Assembly: GCA_023397505.1 (NCBI GenBank)
Contig: JAEWUC010000001.1
Span: 186,001 to 250,000 of the forward strand
Reading direction: 5' to 3'
DNA from: Bacteroidota bacterium
GTDB taxonomy: Bacteria > Bacteroidota > Ignavibacteria > Ignavibacteriales > Melioribacteraceae
Length of the DNA: 64,000 bases
This document shows, one piece after another, positions 45,225 through 54,829 of the stretch. Made by a program: the position numbers and the translations under genes. A model generated the notes under the pieces. That model saw nothing but the letters and a program-made list of their open reading frames with translations. It searched no databases and was not told the DNA's origin. Within the stretch, counting starts at the first letter, position 1; the number at the start of each line of letters is the position of its first letter.

Positions 45225-45999
45225 CAAGCTGCTCCTTTATTAGGTTGGCAAGTTTAATGAACTCGTGAATTGATAATTCTTCAGCGCGTTTCGTCAATAG
45301 GTATGACAAAGAATCAAAATTTACGCTGCCAAATATACTATTACTTAATGAATTTTTTAATGTTTTTCTTCTGTTGCCGAACGCCGCTTTTACAGTTTGA
45401 ATTAATAACTTATCATCAATGTTTGAGGGCGGTAAATCGTTAAATGTTAATTGAACTATTGCCGAATTTACTTTTGGTTTCGGATAAAAAACATTGGGCG
45501 ATATTTTAAAACATAATTTAGTTTCGGCAAAGTAATTTATTAGTACACTTAAAATTCCGTAATCCTTTGTTCCTTGTTTGCCGGTAATTCTTTTAGCAAC
45601 TTCATACTGTGTCATCAAAGTTGCATCTTTAACAAAAGCTCTGTTTTCAATTAGTTTAAATAAAATTGGCGACGTTATATTGTAAGGGATATTTCCAATT
45701 ATGCGCAATTTTCCCCAAGAAAAATCTTTTAAGTTTATGTCTAGAAAATCATGGTTGATTATTTCTATTGAAGGAAATTTGCTTCGTAAATCGTCAATGA
45801 CTCTGAAATCAATTTCCACTGCGGTGTATTTTTTAACTTTATCATGAAGAAGGGAAGTCATTGATCCTGTACCGGGACCGATTTCTAAAACATAATCATC
45901 AGGTGAAGGATTAAATTCATTTACTATTTTTACAATAGTGTTTTTATCGGTTAGATAATTTTGTCCGAATCTCTTTAAAGGTCTGATTTTATTGTTCAC
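45199..45999 (-). CDS. rsmA: 16S rRNA dimethyladenosine transferase
   Basis: A 266-residue KsgA/RsmA methyltransferase, usual length. Features: RPLKRFGQNYLTD start, motif I VLEIGPGTGSMT, acidic AVEID, the NHDFLDIN motif, and catalytic NIPYNI. It dimethylates A1518/A1519 in helix 45 of 16S rRNA, a late step in small-subunit maturation. It is the first gene of the ksgA-mgtE-PAP2 minus-strand unit. The gap to the divergent GT2 gene is about 130 bases and has no marked structure. Confidence 0.94.
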   Translation of the reverse strand: MNNKIRPLKRFGQNYLTDKNTIVKIVNEFNPSPDDYVLEIGPGTGSMTSLLHDKVKKYTAVEIDFRVIDDLRSKFPSIEIINHDFLDINLKDFSWGKLRIIGNIPYNITSPILFKLIENRAFVKDATLMTQYEVAKRITGKQGTKDYGILSVLINYFAETKLCFKISPNVFYPKPKVNSAIVQLTFNDLPPSNIDDKLLIQTVKAAFGNRRKTLKNSLSNSIFGSVNFDSLSYLLTKRAEELSIHEFIKLANLIKEQLDGRRNQES

Positions 46000-46128
46000 A
46001 GTACATTACCGGTTTCTAAACTTGGAAAACACAAATTGTAATTACGTCCGCAATATAATTGTTTATGCGTGAAATATTATTCGGTAAAAAAAATATTTAT
46101 ATTTTTGTTCGTAAAAGGATTGTTGAAA

Positions 46129-47220
46129 ATGTTCGAAATAATTTTTTTAACCGCGCTTTCATTTTATTTCATACAGCTAATCATATTTTCAATTGGAGCC
46201 GGTAAGAATTATGATAAACTTAAAGACAATGAATTGCCTTCAGTTTCGGTTATTGTGGCGGCGAGGAATGAAGAAGATAACATTTTAGATTGTATGAGAT
46301 CGTTGGATAATTTAATTTATCCCAAAGATAAAATTGAAATAATTTTAGTGAACGATCACTCTACAGACAAGACCGGTGAAATTATTTCCTCATTTATAAT
46401 GAACAAACCAAAATTCAAATCAATAGTGCCGAATGAACAAATAGGTCATCTTAAAGGTAAAACAAATGCGCTGTCAAATGCGGTTAAGATTGCACGGGGA
46501 GAAATTATTTTAACAACTGATGCAGATTGTACTGTTTCACCAACTTGGGCAAAAACTCTCGCTTCATATTTTATAAACGAAGTTGGTTTTGTCGGCGGAT
46601 TTACTACTCAGAAAAGTGATAATGCTTTTGCAGGAATGCAGGCTATTGATTTTATTTATTTGCTAACTGTTGCCGCGGGTGCACAAAATTTAGGAAAACC
46701 TTTAAGCTGCATCGGCAACAATATGGCGTATAGAAAATCCGCATACAATGAAGTCGGCGGCTATGAAAAACTCAAGTTCTCGGTTACGGAAGATTTTAAT
46801 TTATTAATGGCAATTTCAAAAACAAAAAACTGTAAAATAATTTATCCTCTTGATGAAGGTACCTTGGTTACATCAAAGCCATGCGCTGATTGGAAAACAC
46901 TTTTTTGGCAGAAGAAACGCTGGGGAGTTGGCGGCATGAATAGCGACTTTATCGGCTATCTTGTAATGGCATGGGGATTTATTTCTCACATATGTATGTT
47001 ATTAACACCTTTGTTTTTCATCCCCACGGTTTTATATTTGTGCCTCTTTAAAATATTTGTTGATTACTTTTTTGTTTATCCTGTATTCAAAAAACTGAAG
47101 CTGACAATGAAGCTAAGTCATTTCATCGCTTTTGAAATTTACTTTATTGTTTATGTAATACTTCTTCCTTTTTTTGTATTGACAAATCAAAAAGTAAAAT
47201 GGAAAGGAAGAGAATACTGA
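46129..47220 (+). CDS. Membrane glycosyltransferase family 2
   Basis: A 363-residue processive-type GT2 from ATG 46129, preferred over the GTG at 46069 because AGGA is upstream and the N-terminal helix begins here. N-terminal membrane helix, VSVIVAARNEEDNI, EIILVNDHSTDKT, TTDADCT (DxD), VTEDFNL (catalytic Asp) and QKKRWGVGG (Q-x2-RW), then two or three C-terminal helices. Such enzymes extend lipid-linked glycans or make glucomannan-like polymers. It is followed by a DUF1207-like gene 71 bases away. Donor sugar unknown. Confidence 0.87.
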   Translation: MFEIIFLTALSFYFIQLIIFSIGAGKNYDKLKDNELPSVSVIVAARNEEDNILDCMRSLDNLIYPKDKIEIILVNDHSTDKTGEIISSFIMNKPKFKSIVPNEQIGHLKGKTNALSNAVKIARGEIILTTDADCTVSPTWAKTLASYFINEVGFVGGFTTQKSDNAFAGMQAIDFIYLLTVAAGAQNLGKPLSCIGNNMAYRKSAYNEVGGYEKLKFSVTEDFNLLMAISKTKNCKIIYPLDEGTLVTSKPCADWKTLFWQKKRWGVGGMNSDFIGYLVMAWGFISHICMLLTPLFFIPTVLYLCLFKIFVDYFFVYPVFKKLKLTMKLSHFIAFEIYFIVYVILLPFFVLTNQKVKWKGREY

Positions 47221-47250
47221 ATTCAGAGTTTAGAATACAGAATGTTGAAT
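47221..47250. repeat. Short AGAATACAGAAT-type repeat
   Basis: Just after the GT2 stop, TAGAATACAGAAT (47231-47243) matches part of 35407-35420 inside the sorting domain of the subtilase (GCAGAATACAGAAT). Flanking ATTCAGAG/GTTGAAT is partly palindromic. It looks like a small dispersed element, only two copies seen in this window. Confidence 0.35.
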
Positions 47251-47291
47251 AAAACCAATACTTAATTATATCGGAAAAGTTTATAAATATT

Positions 47292-48122
47292 ATGAATAAA
47301 AAAATTACTGTTTTTGTGCTGTTGTTCTCAGCGGTTTCATTTGCTCAAAATAAATTGGAATTATTTCCCGATGATTTAACAATCCAACCTTTTACTGCAA
47401 ATACACTCGAACCGAAGCTTGGTTTTGTATTTCAAATGGGTAAGAATGAATTGCGGCTTGATATTGGTAATTCAATAGATATTATCCGTTACGAAAAATG
47501 CCCAGGCGAAATTTTTTCTTTCGGCGCCGATCTTTTTACATATACTTTACTCCGCGGCGAAAAGAATTTTCATTTCCCGGTTGATGCTGTTGATTATCTT
47601 TTTGGAATTAACGCCGCTTATAAAAAAAATGTTGATGATGAAAATGAATACGGTGCGCGTTTAAGAATTAGTCATATAAGCGCACATTTTGTAGACGGAC
47701 ATTACGACGGCGCAAATAATCAATGGCGGGACGAACACAACCCCCGTGTTTACAGCCGTGAGTTTATTGAACTGATGCCTTACTACAAAATAAATTCATT
47801 CCGTGCGTATGCCGGTTTTACTTACTTGTTTCATGTTACTCCTTCAATAATTAATAAAGATAATTACCAGGTCGGCTTCGATTATTTCTTTAATAATATT
47901 ATTTCACAAAATATTACTCCGTTCATTGGTTACGATTATAAATTAACGCATCTGGATAAATACACTGCCAACCATTCTGCTTCAATTGGCATTAAGTTTG
48001 GGAAATTTCAAGGCAGAGGACTGAGCGTTTACATAAATTATTTTTCAGGCAAAAGTATTCATGGAGAATATTTTGATTTCAATAAAGAGTACATTGCACT
48101 CGGTTTAAATTTGGATTTATAG
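47292..48122 (+). CDS. DUF1207-like outer-membrane protein
   Basis: A 276-residue protein with a signal peptide (cut near SFA). The start of the mature part, LELFPDDLTIQPFTANTLEPKLG, fits the DUF1207 opening pattern (PL-ADP-rich). The body is built of amphipathic strands with Gly/Tyr/Phe, ending in a hydrophobic/aromatic-type final strand (YIALGLNLDL), consistent with an outer-membrane barrel. It precedes the site-2 protease gene by 1 base, so they are coupled. Function is unknown; the family name is moderately certain. Confidence 0.65.
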   Translation: MNKKITVFVLLFSAVSFAQNKLELFPDDLTIQPFTANTLEPKLGFVFQMGKNELRLDIGNSIDIIRYEKCPGEIFSFGADLFTYTLLRGEKNFHFPVDAVDYLFGINAAYKKNVDDENEYGARLRISHISAHFVDGHYDGANNQWRDEHNPRVYSREFIELMPYYKINSFRAYAGFTYLFHVTPSIINKDNYQVGFDYFFNNIISQNITPFIGYDYKLTHLDKYTANHSASIGIKFGKFQGRGLSVYINYFSGKSIHGEYFDFNKEYIALGLNLDL

Positions 48123-48123
48123 A

Positions 48124-49119
48124 ATGCCCGATAATTTTTCAGAAGTGTTTTCTAAAATCTTTCCTAAAAAGACGGAAAAAAAACGGTACTTCATTAACAT
48201 TGTTTTATTCATAATAACTTTTATTACAACTGTCATTGCCGGCATTCAATGGACAACCGGCAATATGGGACCGTACGAAATCAACGAACTGCTAAGTGGA
48301 TTGCCTTACGCGCTCTCAATTCTTTTCATACTTGGAGTTCATGAATTTGGACATTATTTCGCAGCGGTTAAACATAAAGTTAAGGCAACTCTTCCTTACT
48401 TTATTCCGTTCCCTCCTATACCGGGATTTTTTAATTTCGGCACAATGGGGGCAGTAATAAAAACTAAATCGGTTATTCATAGTAACAAAGCAATGTTTGA
48501 TATTGGAATTGCAGGACCGCTTGCAGGTTTTGTAGCGTGTTTAATTGTTTTGATTTACGGTTTTACGCATCTTCCACAGGTAGATTACATCCTTGCAATC
48601 CACCCGGATTATTTTTCGCCGGAATACGGTAAAGATGCAATTAGTTTGGAATTCGGTAATACGCTTTTGTTTCATTTACTAAAATCAATTTTTACAGATT
48701 CAAGTCAGTTTGTTCCGCCGATGTCTGAAATTTATCATTACCCGTATTTATGCGTCGGTTGGTTCGGACTTTTTGTAACAGCGATGAATTTAGTACCGGT
48801 CGGGCAATTGGACGGGGGTCATATAATTTTTAGTATGTTCGGCGAAAAAATTCACGAAGCAATCGCAAGTATTTCGATGATCATATTATTAATTATTGGT
48901 GTAGGCGGTATTGTAGATTCCTTCTTTAATCTGGACCTTGGATTTGGATGGACGGGCTGGTTATTCTGGGCTTTCATACTTTACTTTTTTATTAAAGTAA
49001 AACATCCGCCGGTTCCGCAATTTGAAAAACTTGGTATGGGTAGAATGATTCTTGGCTATATAGCAATCATAATTTTTGTTTTATCATTTTCGCCAACTCC
49101 TTTTGTTATTTCTTTTTGA
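48124..49119 (+). CDS. Site-2 protease family (M50) intramembrane metalloprotease
   Basis: A 331-residue membrane protein with about six helices. Zinc motif HEFGH (His73, Glu74, His77), conserved FGTMGAVI region, FDIGIAGPLAGFVACL and NLVPVGQLDGGH (third ligand Asp). This is the plain M50 core without PDZ. Such proteases cut membrane-bound anti-sigma factors or remnant signal peptides within the bilayer. It starts 1 base after the DUF1207-like stop. Substrate not shown. The 224 bases after it hold the promoter for the next operon at 49250-49282. Confidence 0.9.
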   Translation: MPDNFSEVFSKIFPKKTEKKRYFINIVLFIITFITTVIAGIQWTTGNMGPYEINELLSGLPYALSILFILGVHEFGHYFAAVKHKVKATLPYFIPFPPIPGFFNFGTMGAVIKTKSVIHSNKAMFDIGIAGPLAGFVACLIVLIYGFTHLPQVDYILAIHPDYFSPEYGKDAISLEFGNTLLFHLLKSIFTDSSQFVPPMSEIYHYPYLCVGWFGLFVTAMNLVPVGQLDGGHIIFSMFGEKIHEAIASISMIILLIIGVGGIVDSFFNLDLGFGWTGWLFWAFILYFFIKVKHPPVPQFEKLGMGRMILGYIAIIIFVLSFSPTPFVISF

Positions 49120-49249
49120 TGTTCATAGTTTTTATTGAAGGGGATACGGATTAATTAAGATTGGTTATGAAGTATCATGATAAATCATAAAAGATTATAA
49201 TGAATCCGTGTCCAATTGCCTTACAGTTTTTTGGTACATAAACATTAAT

Positions 49250-49282
49250 CTTGACAAAATCATAAATCATTACTTAGATTTG
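49250..49282 (+). promoter_or_regulatory. Putative promoter of the T9SS-client operon
   Basis: CTTG (49250-49253, of CTTGAC) is separated by 21 bases from TAGATTTG (49275-49282), an exact -7 match. This is the best Bacteroidota-type promoter in the window. It precedes the lipoprotein gene by about 150 bases. Confidence 0.6.
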
Positions 49283-49430
49283 CCGCAGTAAAAAGGGAAA
49301 GAATATAGAGAAACTGCTACCGTAATTTTTTTGTAATTCAATTTTGATAACAAAGAGCAAATTCTCTATGATTATTTCTTTTTTTATTCATACCGAAAAT
49401 TCATTTCGCAAAAACAAAAGGAACATCCAA

Positions 49431-50246
49431 TTGAAATTAAATTACATCTTAGTTGTTTTATTATTTATTGGATTTGCCGCATGCGACGATATTCCTAATG
49501 ACACTATTGAAAAAAACTCAACAGCCATTAGTGTAAAAAGTATTAATGCCCCGGATGGATTTGTCTTAACGAGAACAGATTCTAATTTTGTTGCTTCTGT
49601 TGAATTTGAAAATTCATCTCCAATTTTAGAATCATGGATAACCGTAAAATCAATTGATGGAAGTATTGTCGTATCGCAGAAATCGGATTTGGTTGATAAC
49701 GGGATTGTTCAAAATTCGGGAGATGTGAAAACCGGCGATAATATTTTTTCTACTATCGTAAAGATGGGCAAAAGGTTTCCCGTTGAAAAATATAATATCG
49801 ACTTTTACGCAAATATCTCTGAAGGTAATTCCGGTATTAAAACATTAAAGCTCGGCTCACATATTTTTAATTATGATAACGGACAGAATAATGTTGCACC
49901 AGTACTTTCACAATTAAACATCCCGTTATCAGTTGCCCGTGAACAACAATTTTCATTTTCGATTAAAGCAGATGATCCAAACGGTCAGTTCGATGTAGCT
50001 TCTGTTTATTATGAACTTTATAGACCGGACGGAACAAAAGTATCAAACAGTAACGGACTTACAAAATTCCCGATGTTTGATGACGGTGTAACAGCCGGAG
50101 ATAAAACAAAGGGTGATGGAATTTATACTGTTGCTTTAACTTTCCCGGCAAATCAAGAAGCAGGGAAATGGAAATTTATTTTTTACGCTGCAGACAGAAA
50201 CGGATTGATAAGCGATCCGGTAACAAATGAAATCACAGTCAATTAA
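49431..50246 (+). CDS. Lipoprotein with Ig-like repeats
   Basis: About 271 residues from TTG 49431, chosen because a proper lipoprotein signal begins there (KLNYILVVLLFIGFAAC, lipobox FAAC); the frame is open to 49344. The body is beta-rich with two related acidic loops: a DNG...GDVKTGDNIFSTIV segment and FDDGVTAGDKTKGDGIYTVAL, which are calcium-loop-like. It may be a choice-of-anchor type surface protein. It is 6 bases before the propeller gene and heads a four-gene operon. No enzyme role is seen. GGA lies about 10 bases before the TTG start. Confidence 0.72.
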   Translation: MKLNYILVVLLFIGFAACDDIPNDTIEKNSTAISVKSINAPDGFVLTRTDSNFVASVEFENSSPILESWITVKSIDGSIVVSQKSDLVDNGIVQNSGDVKTGDNIFSTIVKMGKRFPVEKYNIDFYANISEGNSGIKTLKLGSHIFNYDNGQNNVAPVLSQLNIPLSVAREQQFSFSIKADDPNGQFDVASVYYELYRPDGTKVSNSNGLTKFPMFDDGVTAGDKTKGDGIYTVALTFPANQEAGKWKFIFYAADRNGLISDPVTNEITVN

Positions 50247-50252
50247 GGTGAT

Positions 50253-51839
50253 ATGAAAAAGACATTAATCATTTTATTTGCGTTTGTATCATTTAACATC
50301 CTTGGGCAAAATTTACCCAAGAGTTATAGTTTGGATGAAGCCAAACTATCGAAGGCAAACGATGAGATTCAATCCAGCAATACTGTTGAAAGAATTGTTG
50401 TCAACGGCAATACGGTCTGGTTTGGTACGTCTCGCGGGTTAAGTAAAACAAAAGACAGCGGAAATTCATTTACGAATTTCTATAATGACGATGTATTCGG
50501 CACCGAAAGTATTTCTGCGGTCGGCTATTACGATGGTGCAGTCTGGGCAGCAAAATGGCATTCTGAAAAAATTTCAGGCAGTAATGTCCCAACCGGTGGC
50601 GGATTAGTTTATTCACTCAATGAAGGTGAGAACTGGGTTAAAATTGAACAGCCTATCGACGACCCCGGCGATTCTTCTATTGTTTACGGAATAAATAATA
50701 TCCGTGCATTGCCCGTAACAGTTCCGCAGCAAAATTTTATTTACCAAATGGCTTTTACAAAAAACACAATTTGGATTGCAACATTTGCCGGGGGATTGAG
50801 AAAATCTACAAACATGGGGCAATCCTGGCAAAGAGTTATTTTGCCGCCGGATAATCTGGATTCTATAAAACCTTCCGATCAACTTAATTTTTCTTTGCAG
50901 CCGCAAGCCGGTAATTTCGGGAAAGAGTCACATTTAAATCATAGAGTGTTTTCGGTTGTCGCTGTTGATGATGATACACTTTACGTAGGTACTGCAGGCG
51001 GAATAAATAAAAGTATAGACGGAGGTATAAGCTGGGTAAAGTTTAATCATGCAAATCAAAGTAAACCGATATCCGGCAATTTTATTTGGACAATGAAATA
51101 CAACAGAGCAGATAACTCATTGTGGGCTGCTACGTGGAAAGCCGAAGGGCAATCAGAATATTATGGAATAAGCGTTACTCGCGACGGAGGCAAATCATGG
51201 AATGTCTTTTTACCCGATGAAAAAACTCACGACGTTGCTTTCAATTACATTGGAACTGCACCAAATCTTTCTGCAGACGATGTTTTTGCTGCTACAGAAA
51301 ATGGGTTGTTCCGTTCAAATAACTACGGCAATACTTGGTTATTATCCCCGACGATAGTTGATCAAAAAACGAGTTTTAGATTAACTACAAATAAATTTTT
51401 AGCCGTTGAATCTCAAAAACTTTCTGCCAATGAGTTTAATGTATGGAGCGGAACAGATACAGACGGTTTGATTAAATATTTTGACAACACCGGGACCTGG
51501 AATGGAGATTGGACTATCTTTCTAAAATCAGGAAATAAAATTAATACGGGAGAAACTTTTGCTTTCCCGAATCCGTTTTCACCGGGTAATGAAGTAGTGA
51601 AAATTAAATACAACAACGTTAATTCGTCTTCGGACGTTACTATAAGAGTTTTTGATTTTGGTATGAATCTAGTTCGCACTATCATTCAGAATGCATCACG
51701 AGCAACAAATGACAATCAAATTGAAATATGGGACGGCAAGGACGAAAACGGCAAGATTGTTCCCAACGGAGTTTATTTTTACCGCGTAGATATTGGTTCG
51801 GATGAACCTATGTTCGGTAAAATTATGGTATTAATGTAA
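50253..51839 (+). CDS. Asp-box beta-propeller protein with FlgD-type T9SS sorting domain
   Basis: A 528-residue exported protein (signal peptide, cut near LGQ). At least six Asp-box motifs (S-x-D/N-x-G-x-x-W/F) are present: KDSGNSF, NEGENW, NMGQSW, DGGISW, DGGKSW and NYGNTW, which indicates a sialidase-like or BNR propeller of about 400 residues. The final part (about 435-528; FAFPNPFSPGNEV, WDGKDENGKIVPNG) is a FlgD-like T9SS C-terminal domain, so it should be exported by the T9SS. No catalytic sialidase residues are identified. Between the lipoprotein and PorV/PorQ-like genes it is probably a client or partner of those barrels. Confidence 0.82.
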   Translation: MKKTLIILFAFVSFNILGQNLPKSYSLDEAKLSKANDEIQSSNTVERIVVNGNTVWFGTSRGLSKTKDSGNSFTNFYNDDVFGTESISAVGYYDGAVWAAKWHSEKISGSNVPTGGGLVYSLNEGENWVKIEQPIDDPGDSSIVYGINNIRALPVTVPQQNFIYQMAFTKNTIWIATFAGGLRKSTNMGQSWQRVILPPDNLDSIKPSDQLNFSLQPQAGNFGKESHLNHRVFSVVAVDDDTLYVGTAGGINKSIDGGISWVKFNHANQSKPISGNFIWTMKYNRADNSLWAATWKAEGQSEYYGISVTRDGGKSWNVFLPDEKTHDVAFNYIGTAPNLSADDVFAATENGLFRSNNYGNTWLLSPTIVDQKTSFRLTTNKFLAVESQKLSANEFNVWSGTDTDGLIKYFDNTGTWNGDWTIFLKSGNKINTGETFAFPNPFSPGNEVVKIKYNNVNSSSDVTIRVFDFGMNLVRTIIQNASRATNDNQIEIWDGKDENGKIVPNGVYFYRVDIGSDEPMFGKIMVLM

Positions 51840-51851
51840 AACCAAATCGGG

Positions 51852-52856
51852 ATGAAAAAATTGAAAAATATAATTTTATTATTAGCGGTTTTATGTTCGG
51901 CTGTTCTTGCACAGCCCGAATATTCTGAAATCGGCAGTATGCCCGGTGCGTTTAGCAGGATGGGATTCGGTGCAAGAGGAATGGGAATGGGCAATGCGTT
52001 GTCATCGGTTAAAGATGGAAACATATCAACATATTATAACCCGGCGCTCGCTGCATTTCAAGAAGGAAATTTATTTCAAACATCTTATTCATTTTTATCT
52101 TTGGACCGTTCGCTAAACTTTGTGAACTTTGGAAGAAAATTTGAACTTGGTACAAAACAGATGCCCGACGGCACAACTAAACCCCGATCAATAGCCGGTG
52201 TAAATATCGGATTGATAAATGCAGGCGTTTCAGATATCGGAGCGTACGATAATCAAGGTAATAAATATGATGATTTATCAACTTCAGAAAACCAGTTTTA
52301 TGTTGCTGTGTCAAATAGATTTTCCGATAAACTTGCAATAGGAATCGCGTTTAAGTTTTATTATTACAAACTATATGAAGAAGTAACTTCCACAGGGCTT
52401 GGTTTTGACCTCGGCGCTTTGTACAGCTTTAACGACGCTCTAACTTTTTCGTTTATGCTTTCGGATATAAACAGCAAATACAATTGGGATACGGGAAAGA
52501 TTTATGGTCAGAGTGGAAAAATCACAAAAGACAAATTCCCGCTTCTTAAGAAATTCGGTGCTTCGTATAATTTTAAAGAACAGAAAATAATTGCTGCCTT
52601 GGAAATTGAAAGCAGCAATGCGGGCACAAATTTTTTACGCGGCGGTGCCGAATACAATATTTATACTGATCTGTTTCTCCGTGCAGGCTTTGATAAATTT
52701 AATTTGAGTAATTCCGATTTTCCTATTCGTCCTTCATTCGGATTCTCGTATTTTTACAATGTAGCTTCTTACAAACTAGGGGTTGATTACGCTTTTGTAA
52801 TTGAACCTTATTCATCAAGCGATCAACATATTGTTGGCATAAATTTTAATTTCTGA
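51852..52856 (+). CDS. PorV/PorQ-family outer-membrane protein (copy 1)
   Basis: A 334-residue barrel protein with a signal peptide (cut near LAQ). The N-terminal FSRMGFGARGMGMGNALSSVKDGNISTYYNPA is the PorV/PorQ (UPF0164/FadL-like) signature. PorV is the T9SS shuttle that moves cargo from translocon to sortase; PorQ is a related T9SS barrel. It is 12 bases after the Asp-box propeller gene and 4 bases before a second copy. Which of PorV or PorQ is meant cannot be told from sequence alone. A role with the neighbouring sorting-domain protein is inferred. Confidence 0.82.
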   Translation: MKKLKNIILLLAVLCSAVLAQPEYSEIGSMPGAFSRMGFGARGMGMGNALSSVKDGNISTYYNPALAAFQEGNLFQTSYSFLSLDRSLNFVNFGRKFELGTKQMPDGTTKPRSIAGVNIGLINAGVSDIGAYDNQGNKYDDLSTSENQFYVAVSNRFSDKLAIGIAFKFYYYKLYEEVTSTGLGFDLGALYSFNDALTFSFMLSDINSKYNWDTGKIYGQSGKITKDKFPLLKKFGASYNFKEQKIIAALEIESSNAGTNFLRGGAEYNIYTDLFLRAGFDKFNLSNSDFPIRPSFGFSYFYNVASYKLGVDYAFVIEPYSSSDQHIVGINFNF

Positions 52857-52860
52857 GAAT

Positions 52861-53757
52861 ATGAAAAAATTATTATTACTCATTCTTATATCAACCGGCG
52901 GTTTGTGTGCGCAGACTGCCGGTAATTCCGGTTTATCGTTTTTGAAACTCGGTTTTGGCGCGCGTAATATTGCCATGAGCGATTTGGGTGTTGTTGCGGT
53001 AAATGATTTATCATCACTTAATTATAACCCGGCTTTATTAAGAGAAAACATAAAACAGCAGTTTTCTTTTACTCATAATTCTTTATTCCAAGATTTAAGT
53101 TCCGAAATGTTTGCCGGAAGTTTTTCTCTTTTTAATATGCCTTTTGCTGTTGGAGTGAATACTACATCGGTCGATAATATCGAGATAAGAACAAAACCAG
53201 GCGAACCGGACGCTACTTTCAACGCAAATTATTTTACAGCTAGTATTTCTACCGCATTAAATATTTATGAAAATTTGAACGGCGGCGTTTCTATAAAATA
53301 TCTTTATGAAAGTATGTACTCGGATGATGCAACAGGATTAGCGTTTGATCTTGGTTTAAGTTACAGGGGATTGATTGAAGGAATGTCGTTCGGCGTTACC
53401 TTAAGAAACATCGGAAGTATGAATGATTTGAGAAACGAGAATACAAAACTACCGACGGATTTTCGTGCAGGCGCGGCATATTCATTTGGCTTGGAACAAG
53501 TGAATTTAGCTTTTACTACTCTAGCCGGAATTCAAAAATACACGGATACGGACGATATGCATCTCCACGTTGGCGGCGAAGCGGTTTATAACAATTTCTT
53601 CTCCGTTCGTCTTGGTTATATGAGCGGTTACGATGCTAAAAACATTACCGCCGGTTTTGGTCTATTATGGAAAAGTCTGAATATCGATTATGCTTATGTT
53701 CCGGTTAAGTATGGCTTAGGCGATTCGCATATTTTCTCTTTCACTTATACATTTTAA
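52861..53757 (+). CDS. PorV/PorQ-family outer-membrane protein (copy 2)
   Basis: A 298-residue barrel with a signal peptide (cut near CAQ). The diagnostic start is FLKLGFGARNIAMSDLGVVAVNDLSSLNYNPA, followed by strand-rich sequence. It is a diverged relative of the preceding gene: both carry the GFGAR...NPA pattern, but most of the sequence differs, so the pair is an old duplication. The FLKLGFGAR motif is closer to PorV-type proteins. It ends the four-gene operon; the following 104 bases show no clear terminator. Confidence 0.82.
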   Translation: MKKLLLLILISTGGLCAQTAGNSGLSFLKLGFGARNIAMSDLGVVAVNDLSSLNYNPALLRENIKQQFSFTHNSLFQDLSSEMFAGSFSLFNMPFAVGVNTTSVDNIEIRTKPGEPDATFNANYFTASISTALNIYENLNGGVSIKYLYESMYSDDATGLAFDLGLSYRGLIEGMSFGVTLRNIGSMNDLRNENTKLPTDFRAGAAYSFGLEQVNLAFTTLAGIQKYTDTDDMHLHVGGEAVYNNFFSVRLGYMSGYDAKNITAGFGLLWKSLNIDYAYVPVKYGLGDSHIFSFTYTF

Positions 53758-53861
53758 TTAAATAGGAAATTTGAAAAATCATTTCAGAAATCAATTCGCA
53801 CTTAACTGCAAATTGACTATTTTTAGCGAGTCCTTTTTGTTAATTCTTGTACAGAGCTAAA

Positions 53862-54824
53862 ATGGAAATAATCAAATACTCCGAAGAATGGAAAGAAAAG
53901 TGGGACCGTTTTGTTCTTGATTCGAACAACGGTACAATGTTTCACCTGCAAAAATTTTTTGATTATCACACTCCCGGCAAATTCAAATTCGATCACTTAA
54001 TATTTCTGGATAAAGGAAATATAAAAGCGCTTCTTCCCGGCACAATTACGAAAGAAAATATTTTTGAATCGCCGGTGGGAGCGAGTTACGGATCAATTGT
54101 TACAAAGGATATAAAATTTGCCGACGCAATGGATGTTGTCTCGCTGCTGCTTGACTATTGTAGGAAGAACGGAATTAAAGGATTGGAATTAACCGCCGCA
54201 CCAATGGTTTATGAAAATCATCCTAATCAAAATTTAGATTTTGCGATGTTGTGGCAAGGATTTAATTACTCTCTTCATTACATATCGAGCGCAATAAAAC
54301 TTGATAAAGATACAGATATACTTGAAAGATTTTCACCAACCGTCCGCCGCAATGTTCGTAAAACGATGAAGGATTTTAATCTTCGAGTTGAAATCAACGA
54401 ACGTTATGATGAATTTTACCCGATACTAATCGAGAACAAATCGCGCCATAATGTTAAGCCAACACATTCATATGAAGATCTGCTGAAGTTGAAAGAACTT
54501 ATGCCTGAGCGTTTGAAATTGTATATGGTTTATCTTAAAGATAAACCTATCGGCGGCTCGCTGATGTTTTATCCCAATAAAAATGTTGCTTTATGTTTTT
54601 ACAACATGCTTCTTTATGATTATGCCGAGTACAAACCCATTCAACGCGTAATGTATGATGTTGTAAAAGATTCTACAAAGAACGGGTACGGCTATGTAGA
54701 TATCGGGGTTTCGCAGGATACAAAAGCTGCAAACCCTATGACACCGAGTATGAACTTAATCGAATTCAAAGAAAAATTCGATGCAAAAACTATTATGCGC
54801 AACACTCTTTCAATTAAATTGTAA
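53862..54824 (+). CDS. FemAB/GNAT-like acyltransferase
   Basis: A 320-residue protein from ATG 53862 (TTG 53847 is in frame upstream). It shows a double-GNAT fold: FDHLIFLDKGNIKALLPGT in the first half, and the FSPTVRRNVRKTMKDF stretch and KPIGGSLMFYPNKNVALCFYNMLL, then DYAEYKPIQRVMYDVVKD in the second. This is the peptidoglycan-bridge/BioF-CelD-like type that uses aminoacyl-tRNA or acyl-CoA donors. It is followed by a GT4 and a GT9, so it may modify a surface sugar rather than peptidoglycan. Donor and acceptor are unknown. Confidence 0.8.
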   Translation: MEIIKYSEEWKEKWDRFVLDSNNGTMFHLQKFFDYHTPGKFKFDHLIFLDKGNIKALLPGTITKENIFESPVGASYGSIVTKDIKFADAMDVVSLLLDYCRKNGIKGLELTAAPMVYENHPNQNLDFAMLWQGFNYSLHYISSAIKLDKDTDILERFSPTVRRNVRKTMKDFNLRVEINERYDEFYPILIENKSRHNVKPTHSYEDLLKLKELMPERLKLYMVYLKDKPIGGSLMFYPNKNVALCFYNMLLYDYAEYKPIQRVMYDVVKDSTKNGYGYVDIGVSQDTKAANPMTPSMNLIEFKEKFDAKTIMRNTLSIKL

Positions 54825-54829
54825 CAGGC

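Noticed and set aside
49344..49430. Longer lipoprotein start at TTG 49344
   Set aside because: The signal and lipobox fit a start at 49431; the extra residues would put a charged tail before the signal.
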